Below are positions 1-11,828 of a DNA stretch of 64,000 bases, one piece after another. This DNA is from Cylicocyclus nassatus (Eukaryota > Nematoda > Chromadorea > Rhabditida > Strongylidae): assembly GCA_958299035.1 (NCBI GenBank), contig CATQJL010000001.1:4774399-4838398 (forward strand), in the 5' to 3' direction. The position numbers and the translations under genes were made by a program. The first letter of the stretch is position 1. Every line of letters starts with the position of its first letter. The notes below the pieces were generated by a model that was given only the letters and a program-made list of their open reading frames with translations, did not search any database and had not been told where the DNA came from.

Positions 1-744
1 ACAGGTGCTGGGTTTTCGTGGCGATGTTAAAGTAGACCCCCTATCTAGGCGATGACTGAAGTGCATAGCATACACAGTCATGAGGGCAGGGTCCCGCAGC
101 GACTCTGCGTCTCAACCCTGCATGCATCTCGTACTCGCCCGAGCTTACCGTAAGATCCGGGCCACTTGAGGGGTGATCTGTAGACTTCGTAGACACCCTT
201 TCGCGTTGCAAACTTCTGTCGTCGCTTAGTTAGGGGTTCTATTGTTACATTACATTATACCAGAGCCAGGTACCCCCAATCCGGTGGGACGCTGCTTTTA
301 ATTAGGTCTCGAAGCCCCGCTTTCCATCCGCCGTTGAATCAAAGGGTGAAAAGTAGGACGTACGCTTGCAAATGTGTTCCAAACAGATTTCGAAGTTGCC
401 AATTTTTTGGGAGAAACCTATAAATTCAATTCAAACACTTTCTCGTGGTTTCCTGTAAAGATTATCTGCATCATAATGCTACATAGAACCGCAAAAAATC
501 ACACATTTTCGTAGACGAATGCTGCACTGAAGATTGAAATAAAGCACAATTTCTACTCGAACATTAACGAAATCAAGACATGAATTGACAATAGTAATGA
601 TAATATTCAGGTTGGCAAGAAATGTTGCACCACTTCCAGTGACACAAAGTTTTTAAATGTTTATTTGCAGGTAATTTAAAAATAGTATGACCTATAAAAG
701 ACAGAATTTGTGAATCACCTCCGTATTTTACGTGACATTTCTAA
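1..744. other. intergenic, no gene recognised
   Basis: No coding or RNA signal that I can support. The first 350 bases are less AT-rich than what follows and resemble the tail of a dispersed repeat, but I cannot assign it to a family. Confidence 0.3.
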
Positions 745-968
745 TCTTTTAATCATTAAAGGGTCCGCCTTGAATATCCTCTGCGGGCATGCGCAAGCGC
801 ATTCTACTTTGAAGTGCGTGCGCGGTCTTTACAATAAACCCCGCTGATCAGCCGATTACCAATCTAGTACTTTGTAAAAGCTTGGTTGGCACGAGAGAGG
901 GATCGAACCCTGGTCCCACCTAGTCATAGCTGCCTTCATGGCACTACGCCACTCCTTCCCTCCCGAGC
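745..968 (-). repeat. tRNA-derived SINE, reverse orientation
   Basis: Read on the minus strand, the 5' part has RNA polymerase III internal promoter boxes: an A-box-like TGGCGTAGT at 951-943 and a B-box GGGTTCGATC at 910-901. The downstream body, including motifs like GGTAATCGGCTG and CCGCAGAGGATATTCAAG, is clearly related to the forward copy at 40362-40640. The two therefore form one SINE family. The outer ends are estimates, and no target duplication was located. Confidence 0.6.
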
Positions 969-2516
969 CTTCATTTGCACAATTCTGTTGCTAATGATTT
1001 GGGCAGAACTGTTTGGAGTTGTGCAAAAATTTACTGACCAAAAGCGCAAATGTAAGTAGTCAATTGGAACCAGCGCGCTGGAACCGAATTAGCACAGAAA
1101 ACTTTGCAAACATTTGCATTAATGCCGCAATGGACTGAAAAGCTAGACTTGTACACAAGCCCGTCAATTTTGAAGTGTTTCGCAAAAACAAAAAGACCAT
1201 TATTCAAACTTCGGCTAGCTATATCCTATGGTAATTTGCTTTCTTGTCACTAAATGTAGTGCCAGAACCTTATTGCTATTTTGTCTTGTCCATAGAAAAA
1301 TGCGCAATTAAGCTGCTTATATGCGATTAATTGTTGCAATCAATAGCATAATTAGTACCTAATATGTCTCTTAATGCTCAATGTCGTAATCACAACTTCA
1401 TTTAGACTGCTACTGTAGACCAGTGCTCCAATGAACATAATTTTATGATGTTTTGTGCAGTCAACAGCTTGGCGGTGCTCATAAAAAGCTGTTGAACTGC
1501 TGCTGTCGAAATTACATGGGACTTCTATTACTTCCTTGCCTATGCATATGTATAATGTTGTGTCAATAAACTCCTAGTCTGAACTTTTCGGATTTATGTG
1601 TATCATCATACATTTTACAACATAGAATTACCCCAAACATACGGTTTTGGCTAGAAAATGAAATTGACTCTGCATGATTTCAAGCTTTTTTATTGGACGA
1701 TTGGTAATTTCTTATGGAAGCTGATTTATGATACGTGACTCACGCAAAGTAATAAAAGATTTCAAGAGGACCGTACGATTGCTGCTAATGACGATTCGCG
1801 CCGTAACATTCGCTGTAATTACAAGCTCTGCTGAAAGTGTCGAGGTCATAGCTTTTTCTTTATAAGATTGGAGCTACAAATTGATTTAGACAGTTCCTTT
1901 TTTTGACTAGAAGCTTGAACTTTTCTATTTCCGATATACAGACAGGTTGGAATAACATTTTGAGTACATCTTACTTCTAAGCTTCGTAAAGCTTACTACA
2001 GCGGCATTGCTAGAAATTGCAATTCATTTTCTAGTCGTCTAGGCTCGAGTGAAGTAATTTTTGCTTCCAAATCACATTTTCCTTTAAAACTGTCGTATTG
2101 AGTTGAAATCAGCGCAATACGCCTTGGTGAAGCAGAACCTAGCGGTTATTCCACAAACAAAAATTGACATGTGGAAGTGAATATAAAACAAAACACAACA
2201 TGCGCATGAATGCACAAGGAACTCTCCCTTCTATAAAACTTAGTGATTAAATGTAAAAATGAAGGTAACTATGATATCAGAAACTTTTTTGCACTTTTCT
2301 TTTTGACCTAAGCGTTAAAAAACTATTGTAATTGGCTACATATGTGCGCTCTACATATGAAATCAAGCAGAAATTTCAGAGATAATCTACAAACATTTTA
2401 CGAGTTTGATTCAGTCAGCTGCTTGTTCGCCATCCTCATAAGATTGATTTTTTGTTATTACTTTTTGTCATTCTATTTAAGTAAAATCCCTCTTGCGTCC
2501 GTCTTCTTTAGCATAT
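969..2516. other. intergenic / upstream region of chemoreceptor gene 1
   Basis: AT-rich, with no convincing ORF. It presumably holds the promoter of the receptor gene that starts near 2517-2553. A TTCTTCTTTAG acceptor-like tract ends at 2511, just before the first in-frame ATG, and could serve as an SL trans-splice site. Confidence 0.4.
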
Positions 2517-2552
2517 ATGCAGACATTAACCGTGTGTTTAGAAAACTTCGAA

Positions 2553-5500
2553 ATGGTAATTTTGGATTCGAAATTGTGTGAGACTATGCTCGCTTTGTCT
2601 AAGTCTCCAATTTTGATTTCTGTCCTAGCTTTATGTGACTTATGTTGTATCGTAGCTGCTCCGCTACTAAGCTACTGGCTAGTACGAATATGGAAAGTGA
2701 AACTGATGCATTACAACTCTAGAATGCTTCTTTGCTTCCATATCGCTTGCCTACTTCTCCACGTGCTCGGCCGGTAAGTTGTGAAGCAATCATCACAAGT
2801 TCATTAAATTACAAGAATTCTTGAGATCAAGATATAAAGATGTTGCTAAAGGATGTCAAAATTGTGATTTAAACTATGTCAATGAAAACTGTTGCAGAGC
2901 ATTTCTCCATAGCACGGATCTGATAATCTTTGCTACCTCATCCAGAATCTGCGATGTTGTGCACACCAGAACCCAGTGAGTAAGAAGAAATTATTAGGTT
3001 GGTGCAAAAGTAATGCGCGTTTTGCGAGTTCTCACTTTAACGTGCCATAACTTTCTAAAAAATCCATATTTTTCAGTGCTGCAAAGTTCATCAGAGGCAC
3101 CAAGCCTCTCTCTATACAGCGCACATTAACTTATGTTAACATCGCAAATCGATGGAAAAATATGTATTGATAAACAAAAAAAAATTTATTTCGGAAACCT
3201 CGTTTTTAACTGATCATAACTTCCTTCAAGATTTATCGGTATAAATGATAAGTTGACTGTCTTGTAGCGGCAAGCCAGTAGTACAAAAAAAGTACAAAAG
3301 GGCTCAAATAAAGGATATTTGCGAAAGGGAAAAAAATAATAATCGAAATTGTCCGCTTTTTTCGATATTTTTTCGTAGCCCTCAAAATCCAAAAATATAG
3401 AGATTTTTAATTTTCTATGTACTGAACAGCTTCCACATTTCTGCAAAAACTGTCAATAGGAGGCCCACCCTTACAGAAATGAGCAAAACTTTGGCGATTG
3501 TCCTCTTCAAAGGAAATCTATGGGTCACAGAATGGCCAAAACCATCACTCATGTTGAGGAGCCGACATCTCAGTCTAAGTAATTTCTAGGAAAACATTAA
3601 AGAGTGCATAACGTAGAAAATTTCTACTACACACAGTAATCAAATTTTCAAAAAAATGCCTTTACTCGCGCTTGAAATCTGGCCGAAAAAGTAAGCACAA
3701 TGAAATTCTGGTTTTGACTGCGGTTGTATGAAGCTCTATAAGTTTTAAACGAATGAGGCTAGAAGCTTCTTTCAACCATCGTTGAATAGAGCGTGAAAGA
3801 AGCTTCTTAACAGTGTGCTGGTTACGTTTCATAAAAGAAACTTCGATGGAGAAAAGCTATCTTGAAACAAAACGAAGCTATCTTGAAACAAAGCTAGAAA
3901 AACGCGCATTACTTTTGCATCAACCTAATAGATATTTCAGTTTATATGTTTGCTTTAAAAATTCTTCCGTTTTTGCCAAATCAAAGAAAAAGCCTAATCC
4001 CGCAAAAAGTAACTGAAGATTCAGTGTTTGATGCACTATTGCTTTTTTCTGTTGGGCAAGTTTCGAAGCTGAACGTTTAGAGAGTCTAGAAGATTGCAGA
4101 CATTTGTTATTCCAACCACTACAATATTAAAATTTGGTAAAGTTCTGTATGGGACCAGATTATCAAACTGTTTGAAATGACAAGTAGAGCACAACTCCTC
4201 AAGCCATTCCGAAGATTTCAAATTATTTTAGAGAAAAATTACTGAACCGCGAAGAATAACAAGAAATTTTTAGTTGTGGTTAAAACTAACTTATTTTCTC
4301 AAATTTTATTAAGTTAAAACTCACATGATCTTTTATTCAAAATGGTGTTGCAATTGAATCAACAGCAAGTCATGCTAACCGTTTATAAACGAGACGCAAT
4401 TGACGTAAACGGATTTCCGATATGATTTCCTTTTTCTAGGTGTTTTTTTCTTCGCTTGCCCTTCAATGTAGCCATGTTTGCGGCAAACTGTTCGGCTATC
4501 TTTGCTTCAATCGAACGTTTGATAGCAACGCTAAACATCCGAAACTATGAAAAAGGTTTTCGAAATGTTGGTCACTATTTGTTATTGTCACAGGTGAGTA
4601 ATCAAATTCGCAGATAAAGCTGCAGTGTTCCTTTCTTTAAGATTATCATGAGCGCTTGCCTTCTTGGCATCATGTACTCCCAAACTCGGCTGGACGACAC
4701 TCCTTTGATTTACTGTCAAACTACTTCACCAACGAATTACATGTGGACTGTCTACCCTTTTGCATTCCAAATGATTCTACAGATCCTATCTGTGCTGTTA
4801 TTTGAAGTGGCTGACAGAAAAAACAAGGTAAAATAAAAACTTTGCAGTACGGTAGTATGCCGATGATTTTTTCAAATATAATGTGAAACATTTCGGCAAA
4901 AAAACTCTAACTCTGAGGGCAACATTCATTACTTTCACTAAAAACATACCGAAAAGGAGTGCATTTTTTTAAAAACCGCATTTTCATGCTTTTTATATGA
5001 TCCTCTAGTGATTCTTTGCAAACGAGGTTTTTTTCCGGTCAAAATCATTTTCTTTTCTTTACAGCTACCGAAGACATTCCAGAGTTGTGTTAATTATCTA
5101 ACCCAACTTGCCGAGCACGCTTTTGGCAAGGCGGAATAAAATGGGGTACGAAAGCGTGATGACGGAGTGCATTACATACATTTGTTACAACTTATGTGGC
5201 AATAAGTTGTAACAAATGAAAGTATGAGTATGCAAATCAGGTGTGGAACCCCTCTCTGGTGAAGCACAAACAGTCTCTGGAGAACGTTCAGAAAGTTTTC
5301 ACACAACTTCTGTTTTACCGTTGCTTTCCCAATCCAAAATATCCCCAATCACTTCCTAATTATGAAGAACGCTTGAAAAAACTTGGTCTGAAAAGCCTCT
5401 CTTACCGTAGAGTTGAACACGACCTTGTACTTGCTTTCAGGATTTTCAAAGGGGAGACCATATTAAGGCCTTCCAAGTACTGGGTATTCAGACCCACATA

Positions 5501-7644
5501 TGGAAGGATCAGTTGTTTTTCTATTTATCATCAGCGAATCGGTGGGCGGAAGAAATCAACGTTATCAAACTACGACTTTTTCCAACGTGTGATAAACCTG
5601 ATACAAAAACTACCTAATGAAGTTCTTTCATGCACTAATAGCAACTCTTTCCAAAATAAACTAAAAACACTGAGATTAAACGAAATCTTTACAGATAGTG
5701 CTAGTCCGACATCTGTTTTTCCATGATGAGGTGGCTACGTGCGATTGATGTGCGATTGAATTTTTGAATGGACTTCAAATTAGACCAAATACGGCCATTG
5801 ATACTTGTCTTTCTATTATTTGCTTTCTACATTTCCTACTAACCCATATCATGTCATCATGTTAGTGCAGGTCTGAACAACGATTGCTTCCTTTCAATCA
5901 GCAAAGCTTGCTGACTTGCTCTAGTTGAGTTAATAAGTGGAATTCTATCGATATTCTCTCGGAGCATTGGTCTCTCCCCGGAATCATTTGGGCAAGGTTA
6001 TTTGCTACTCTACCGACCAAGCCTTGCTTTGCTAACTTTACTACTTCAAGAGCATTTTGCTAGCAAGCGAGTAGGCGTGAACACCACCTCCACAGCTTTC
6101 AACAACTTGCTGATCTTCTCGATCACATACGATTCATTACAACCCTCCATATTACTCAAGATTGATCTTGAGTTATTAAGCTCGTCCTACTTGCCTCATA
6201 TGGTGAGAGTATATCCACCATACAAACCTAGGCTATAAAATATCTTAGAGAGTTTTGCTGGCAATAATGGGGGCATGGGTACCATCTCCATGATCACATC
6301 TTTAGACTCTGACAAGTGTAATCTAGAGCAGTCACATACAAGCTCAGTCAACATATAATTCTTAACCAATTTGAAGTTTGGACCTAATCTTCATGGTAGA
6401 CTTTGATTGCGGTTGTAAGAATAACTCATGTTCTTTTTTGTTCTTTTTGTAAGGAACGCCAAGAGCGTATTGAATAAATAAATAAATAAATAAAATAATA
6501 GTTGGTAAGTTTTGTTAGGTGGGGGGATGAGGGGTAAGGGGAATGTAGGTACGACAAAGTTGTTTGAATGATGGGCGGATACTTGTCCAAGAGGAATTTA
6601 TACACGACTAATCTGTTTTATAAAAATTTGGTTTCGCCGATTAGTCTTTGACAACGTAGTAGCAGTTGCCACTGAAGTGGCGACTGTTACCTCGCCACAT
6701 GCAGTGAATTCTTAGTATATGTAGCTGCGTCATCACTGCTCCATTTAAGCGCTATGAAGCCCCTAAAGGCAATTTCCGATTTTTGTTCTTATAAAGGATC
6801 CGCTCTGCAATCATTGAAGACGAATTTGAGAACACTGAGTGAGGCCGTTCAAGATATATCCCGTTTTTGAGAACTATTACAGGCAAATTTTTGAAGTGCA
6901 AAAGATTCTCTATTTGAGTTGTTTGTTGCTTAGAGATTGAAAATATGTCGCAATATTAAAGCTTGACATAATGATAATTTCGATAGGAAGCGATTTTATA
7001 GCAACGCGCAAACACTGCGATAAGCGCCCTTTGTTTGCGGTATAACAAGTTTGGTTTTTAAAGATTCGTATTTACGTATGCAATTTCATCATGGAATCAT
7101 TAGTCATATACCTTGAGATATTTAGATATGTTCGCTATCAAATGCTCGGAGGTCTGGTACGCTGTCTGGAAAGTTCCAGCTTGAGGAGAACTTGTGGTGA
7201 TTTTGTATCATTCATCTCATCTGGAACACTAGAGTTGTCTCAATTCGTTATTTAAAGGACTATACGAACGCTGAAAGCTTACGTGTACTTGAATTCATGT
7301 ATCACAGCAACGTATCTAATCACTATGTGCATTATCCTCTTCAAAAATGAGTTACTCACAAGGCCTACTTATTATTCTCTCATAGAAGGTGACTCCAAGT
7401 GGCAGAGCTTGTCATTATCTACCAAATGTTCCAATATCTGACCTTTCTAGGGACAAGCGGGATGTATCTCTATTCCTTGGCATTACCACTGTTACTGTGG
7501 TACACTCGCAAAGATGTCAAGAATGAAATTCGTTCAGCTGTCAATCAGGCAGCCTCTACAAACTCTGAACAACTTTTTAGAGAGCTTCAGTTGTCTTGGA
7601 GCTCACATTGGAACATTAGAAGTGTCAGTCACAGAAATTACTAA
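2553..7644 (+). CDS. serpentine chemoreceptor, Sra superfamily (class AB-like), gene 1
   Basis: Nematode-type seven-transmembrane GPCR, probably a chemosensory receptor in sensory cilia. I built seven exons: 2553-2773, 2898-2975, 4440-4593, 4642-4827, 7126-7196, 7258-7388 and 7451-7644 (344 aa). All introns are GT..AG and phases join without a stop. Visible features are TM1 around residues 17-42, an asparagine-rich-loop motif HYNSR near TM2, the LRLPF..A...NCSAIF..IER signature (E125-R126) followed by NYE at 135-137, and the intracellular LSGKFQLEENLW block at 226-237. The last helix holds YLYSLALPLLLW. Exon lengths match gene 2 (36098-39882). Intron 2 (1.46 kb) holds a mariner-type MITE and intron 4 (2.3 kb) holds a LINE fragment. 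An alternative start is the ATG at 2517, which adds 12 residues. The Srab assignment over Sra/Srb/Sre is from recalled signatures, so the class is less sure than the superfamily. Confidence 0.85.
2994..3928. mobile_element. mariner-type MITE in intron 2
   Basis: Terminal inverted repeats begin TTAGGTTGGTGCAAAAGTAA (left) and TTAGGTTGATGCAAAAGTAA (right, read inward), about 30 bp, with TA target duplications at 2992-2993 and 3929-3930. No transposase is recognisable in the 935 bp. The TTAGGTTG-type ends and TA site are typical of the mariner group. Confidence 0.85.
5236..6498 (+). mobile_element. 5'-truncated CR1/Jockey-like LINE in intron 4
   Basis: An open stretch (5241-5726, no ATG at its start) encodes the C-terminal part of a non-LTR reverse transcriptase. 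It begins VWNPSLVKHKQSLENVQK and runs on through FT..LFYR..., YP...PNYEERLKKLGLKSL.YRR and DL..AFRIFKGE, the usual post-RT region of CR1/Jockey-type LINEs. The 3' end carries a tandem AATA tail at about 6473-6497. It is the tail of a dead-on-arrival insertion in the same orientation as the host gene. Its 5' limit is an estimate. Confidence 0.75.
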
Positions 7645-8756
7645 TTCATACTGAAGACGCAACAATAATTCGAAGGGAAAAAAATAACTGCTGAAAAAGG
7701 GGCAGAGTAGAAAAAGAACTTTTGAAAAGTTTGAAAAGTGTTTTAGAGAATGTAGTACACTTTCTGTGAGAATCATCATAGACACAAATTTTCCAGCCTT
7801 TTTCTCAAAATATATTTGATTTGAAATCAGAGCATAACACAATATTTCCGATTGTATCCTCTCTCGACACATAATCTGTAATCTCTTGAATTCCTAATAA
7901 ACGCTGTACTGTTGTCGTCCATAGTTCAATCATATAAGGCCTTGGGCATACCTCACGCGAGTTCAGAGCAGGGTCAAGCTTGTGATGCGACTGCCGCAAC
8001 GGGGGGTCGTAAAGAGGGTACTAAGGTGGGGGGGGGGATCGTAAAGAGGAGGTAGTCAGACTAAAATACTCTAAGCTTAAATGGGAATTGAAAAGCAGAT
8101 AATTAGTTATGTTCCTTACAATAAATCTACAAAAAAAAGTGGAAATCAAAATAAAAAGGATAAAAAATCTGTAAAAATTCTCAAAGAAAAACATTTATAA
8201 GAGCTCAAAACACTTTTGAAGGATGTATGAGTCGATAAAAATGCTAAATGTACCGATTGCCTCGGAAATCTTGCTTCTGAAGCTTTCCTGAATTCTCACA
8301 CACTCAACCAAAGCGAATATCTTTACCAGCTGTGACAATCATGAATTTCTAAATCTTTTTTAATGTTTTTCATGGACATATATGATTTATCTGTACTTTG
8401 GAGATGCTCTGCTATATCAATGCAAAATTTGGTGTCATTTTGTTGACTGTGAATTTTCTTATGATTTTATGTATGGTAGCAAAAAATAAGAAAAGGGGGC
8501 CGTATCTGCACCTCATCTAAATTTCTCCGGAGCTATCAAAGCTTGTTGGCTGCAATTCTGCTGTGCTGTAATATGGGGCCATCCTCCTACTTTTTCTCAT
8601 GAGATTGCAGGCTGTTTATAACTTTTCTGGTAAGTTACAAAATTTTAAGCTCAAAAATCCCAGTTTTTGCTTTTTAGGATCGCATCTAAATTTGCGAGAG
8701 TCGCATCTAAATTCTTTCGAGCTTAGTGCTTTTTAAGGGCTGAAACTTTTTCTATA
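7645..8756. other. intergenic with G-rich TCGTAAA repeat
   Basis: No gene seen. At 7935-8062 there are G-runs followed by TCGTAAAGAG, plus segments such as GGCATACCTCACGCGAG and AGGGTCAAGCTTG. Related pieces recur at 14740-15000, so this is a dispersed repeat lying on both sides of the large inverted repeat. Confidence 0.4.
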
Positions 8757-8784
8757 CAGTTGCAGCGGTAGAATTTGTCCAAAA

Positions 8785-8938
8785 TTGCGGGATTGTCGGG
8801 ATTCGCGGGATTCGCGACTTCGCGGGATTTGCGGGATTGTCGCGATTCGCGGGATTGTCGGGATCCGCGGGATTCGCGGGATTCGCGACTTCGCGGGATT
8901 TGCGGGATTCGCGGGATTTGCGGGATAAGCGGGATTTA
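8785..8938 (+). repeat. CGGGATT minisatellite near left terminus
   Basis: Short tandem units such as TTCGCGGGA and TTTGCGGGA repeat about 15-18 times close to the left end of the inverted-repeat element. A shorter version on the opposite strand lies at 14155-14240. Confidence 0.8.
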
Positions 8939-11278
8939 GCTATAACTTCTTTTAAAACAGCTTTATTTGTAATCTGCGTGAAGATTTGGCTTCAGCTTGA
9001 TGAGACGAATCTTCTGGTATACAATATGTCCGTAATTTATTGTGACACGGTAGACATATGGTGATACCTTGTTGTTTTCTATGTTAAGGCTTTTGTGGAC
9101 ATCAATCACCGTGTAAATCGCGAATAGGAGGTTCTGGTACTAAGTTCCCATTATCGAAAACTATCGCGAAAAAATGGGCAGTTTTATTTACCCTTATCAC
9201 TGATATAAGCATTTTATCATTTATCACTGATAATATCATATTTTTGGATCATTTTTGGCACATGGTAAGAAAAGTAGTGTAGGAAACGCTGTGTGAATTT
9301 CTATCGCTCTTTCTCTCATTATAAGTGATCTACAGGATTTCCTAGTTCTATTTTTTGGTCAATTGGTAGATCCCTCGCTGCAGCAATCGATCGATTTCTG
9401 ATCGACACATGTCATTGCTGCCAGTTCTTACCTGAAATGGCATTTTCGCTTCAACTCGCTTCACGCCGATGGGCTGAAATTCTGCACCTATATGGAAGAT
9501 GAACGTGGGAATCGACCGCGTGAATTTAAGCCAGTCTTATCTGTCGTTATCATTGATATCACCATTTTATCATTTATCACTGATGATATCACAAAATTGG
9601 ATCATTTTTGACATACAGTAAGGAATGTACTTTAGGAAACGCTGTGCGAGTTTTTACCGCTCTATCTCTTATAGAATGTGATCTACAGGCTTTTTCGGTT
9701 CAACTGCGTATTCGGTGCAGTAGATAGATGCTCTTTCAAAAAAATTCACCGCTCTATAAATTGTGAATGAACGGAGTCGCCTGTCAACAGGAGTTTCAAA
9801 GATGAGCTGAACACTTCGGTTTTCTGCGTATGACATACAAATCCAGATCCACAAAGGTGATCGATCTAAGGTGCGAAACGGCGCAAACGCGTGTTCGAGC
9901 ATCTTTCCATCAGAGTCCACACGCCCGCGAACGATGCGCGTACATAGGCTGTTGCCTCCCTATCGAAGTCTTTTTGAATTCTTTCATGCTCTACTCTATT
10001 TCTTGCTATCTACAACCAACAGCTCACAAAAATGCAGATTTTCCTTGTTTGTCGTGAAATTCCGGGGGTTTTGCGAAAGTCCGCAACGTTCTGGGAGTTT
10101 TGCGACATTCCGGGATTTCCGCGGAATCACGCGAATCATGCAAACTACACAACGTCATACTCCATTCAGAATGAATAAATTCTGAATCCGATTCCGTTTC
10201 CAGTTTTCTCAAATTCTTCTGCGGAGGTCTGTTTGCGAGGATGTAACGCAGCGCCTATCTAACATAAAGGATACTGATAAGTAATATTCGATAGTACGGT
10301 TCTTGTAAATTATAGCGCACTAAAGTATAGCTGCGGATTTCTTTCCAGAAGAAACTGTCATAACTTTCTTCGGAATGAATGTATTCTGAATCCGAAAAAA
10401 GCATCGTGCTCAGCTCGTCAAGGCGAACCTTTCGATATGCAGCATGCCCTTGATATTCCTATTTCAGTATTCGCGAATCTTTCTGCGACGTCACTTTGCA
10501 AAGATGTAAAGTAGCGCGCATTGCCCCTAGTAGACTATTGTAAGGGCGATTCGGTAGTACCTCCCTTACAGATTAATGATCGCTAAATAGTCTCCGCAAA
10601 CTTCTTTCGAAGGGAGATAGAAGGACTGGTGAATTGGGGAAAAATCTTGTCGCAGGAACTTCTACTTGCCACAATCCTGGAATACGAAGCTATCTTGCTA
10701 AGCTGATGTGAATTTCGAAATCAGCAGGCCAGATAACCTCTATGAGCAAGTTTCCCGGGATGTTCGGGTTATTTCATTTTTTCTCGTTTTACGCTCTGGA
10801 AGCTCGCCGATGGATATTGGTCAAAATGTTGATGCTCTTGAATTGTAACGAAACTTCGCTTATAGAGGTTCTCGAACACGCTGTTTACGAAAATAGTGGT
10901 CTTTTTTGTAGAGATATTGTGAGGTGACTGTAACTGAGTCATGAAAGTTCGTAAATTTGCCTGCACTTTTCGCGAATTTGTCAGAAAACTTTCCTGCTTG
11001 CCTTTCTAATTCAAAATCATTAGGAACTGTACTATCAAAAGGTGCATGCCCAGGCTCCAGTCTATAAAGTTCTCCGAGGTACGAGCCTACGAAAACACGT
11101 CTTCATGAATTTTGCTCAAAGTGCAAAAATCGCGTATTTCGTCGAAATTCCACCCTGAGTGGTTGTATGACATACTGATAAAATCTGTTCACATTGGTTA
11201 ATGGTCATACTGTGCTGGATTTGGAAGTTAGGTAGATCTGAGCTCAGGCTACAAAGCTGCTTGGATATTCAATTGAGA

Positions 11279-11828
11279 GTACTCTGCGTTGATACCACTG
11301 CTTNNNNNNNNNNNNNNNNNNNNNNNNNNNNNNNNNNNNNNNNNNNNNNNNNNNNNNNNNNNNNNNNNNNNNNNNNNNNNNNNNNNNNNNNNNNNNNNNN
11401 NNNNNNNNNNNNNNNNNNNNNNNNNNNNNNNNNNNNNNNNNNNNNNNNNNNNNNNNNNNNNNNNNNNNNNNNNNNNNNNNNNNNNNNNNNNNNNNNNNNN
11501 NNNNNNNNNNNNNNNNNNNNNNNNNNNNNNNNNNNNNNNNNNNNNNNNNNNNNNNNNNNNNNNNNNNNNNNNNNNNNNNNNNNNNNNNNNNNNNNNNNNN
11601 NNNNNNNNNNNNNNNNNNNNNNNNNNNNNNNNNNNNNNNNNNNNNNNNNNNNNNNNNNNNNNNNNNNNNNNNNNNNNNNNNNNNNNNNNNNNNNNNNNNN
11701 NNNNNNNNNNNNNNNNNNNNNNNNNNNNNNNNNNNNNNNNNNNNNNNNNNNNNNNNNNNNNNNNNNNNNNNNNNNNNNNNNNNNNNNNNNNNNNNNNNNN
11801 NNNAAGCAGTGGTATCAACGCAGAGTAC
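11279..11828. other. scaffold gap (500 N) bordered by library-primer sequence
   Basis: The run of N is exactly 500 long (11304-11803), the usual placeholder size. The 25 bases on each side are inverted copies of a sequence beginning AAGCAGTGGTATCAACGC, which I recognise as the SMART template-switch/PCR primer used in cDNA and low-input libraries. These bases are not biological. Both contigs ended in primer and were joined face to face. Confidence 0.93.

Noticed and set aside
8785..8938. Regular short repeats that could suggest a CRISPR array
   Set aside because: There are no unique spacers between repeats, units are under 12 bp, and the genome is eukaryotic. It is a minisatellite.
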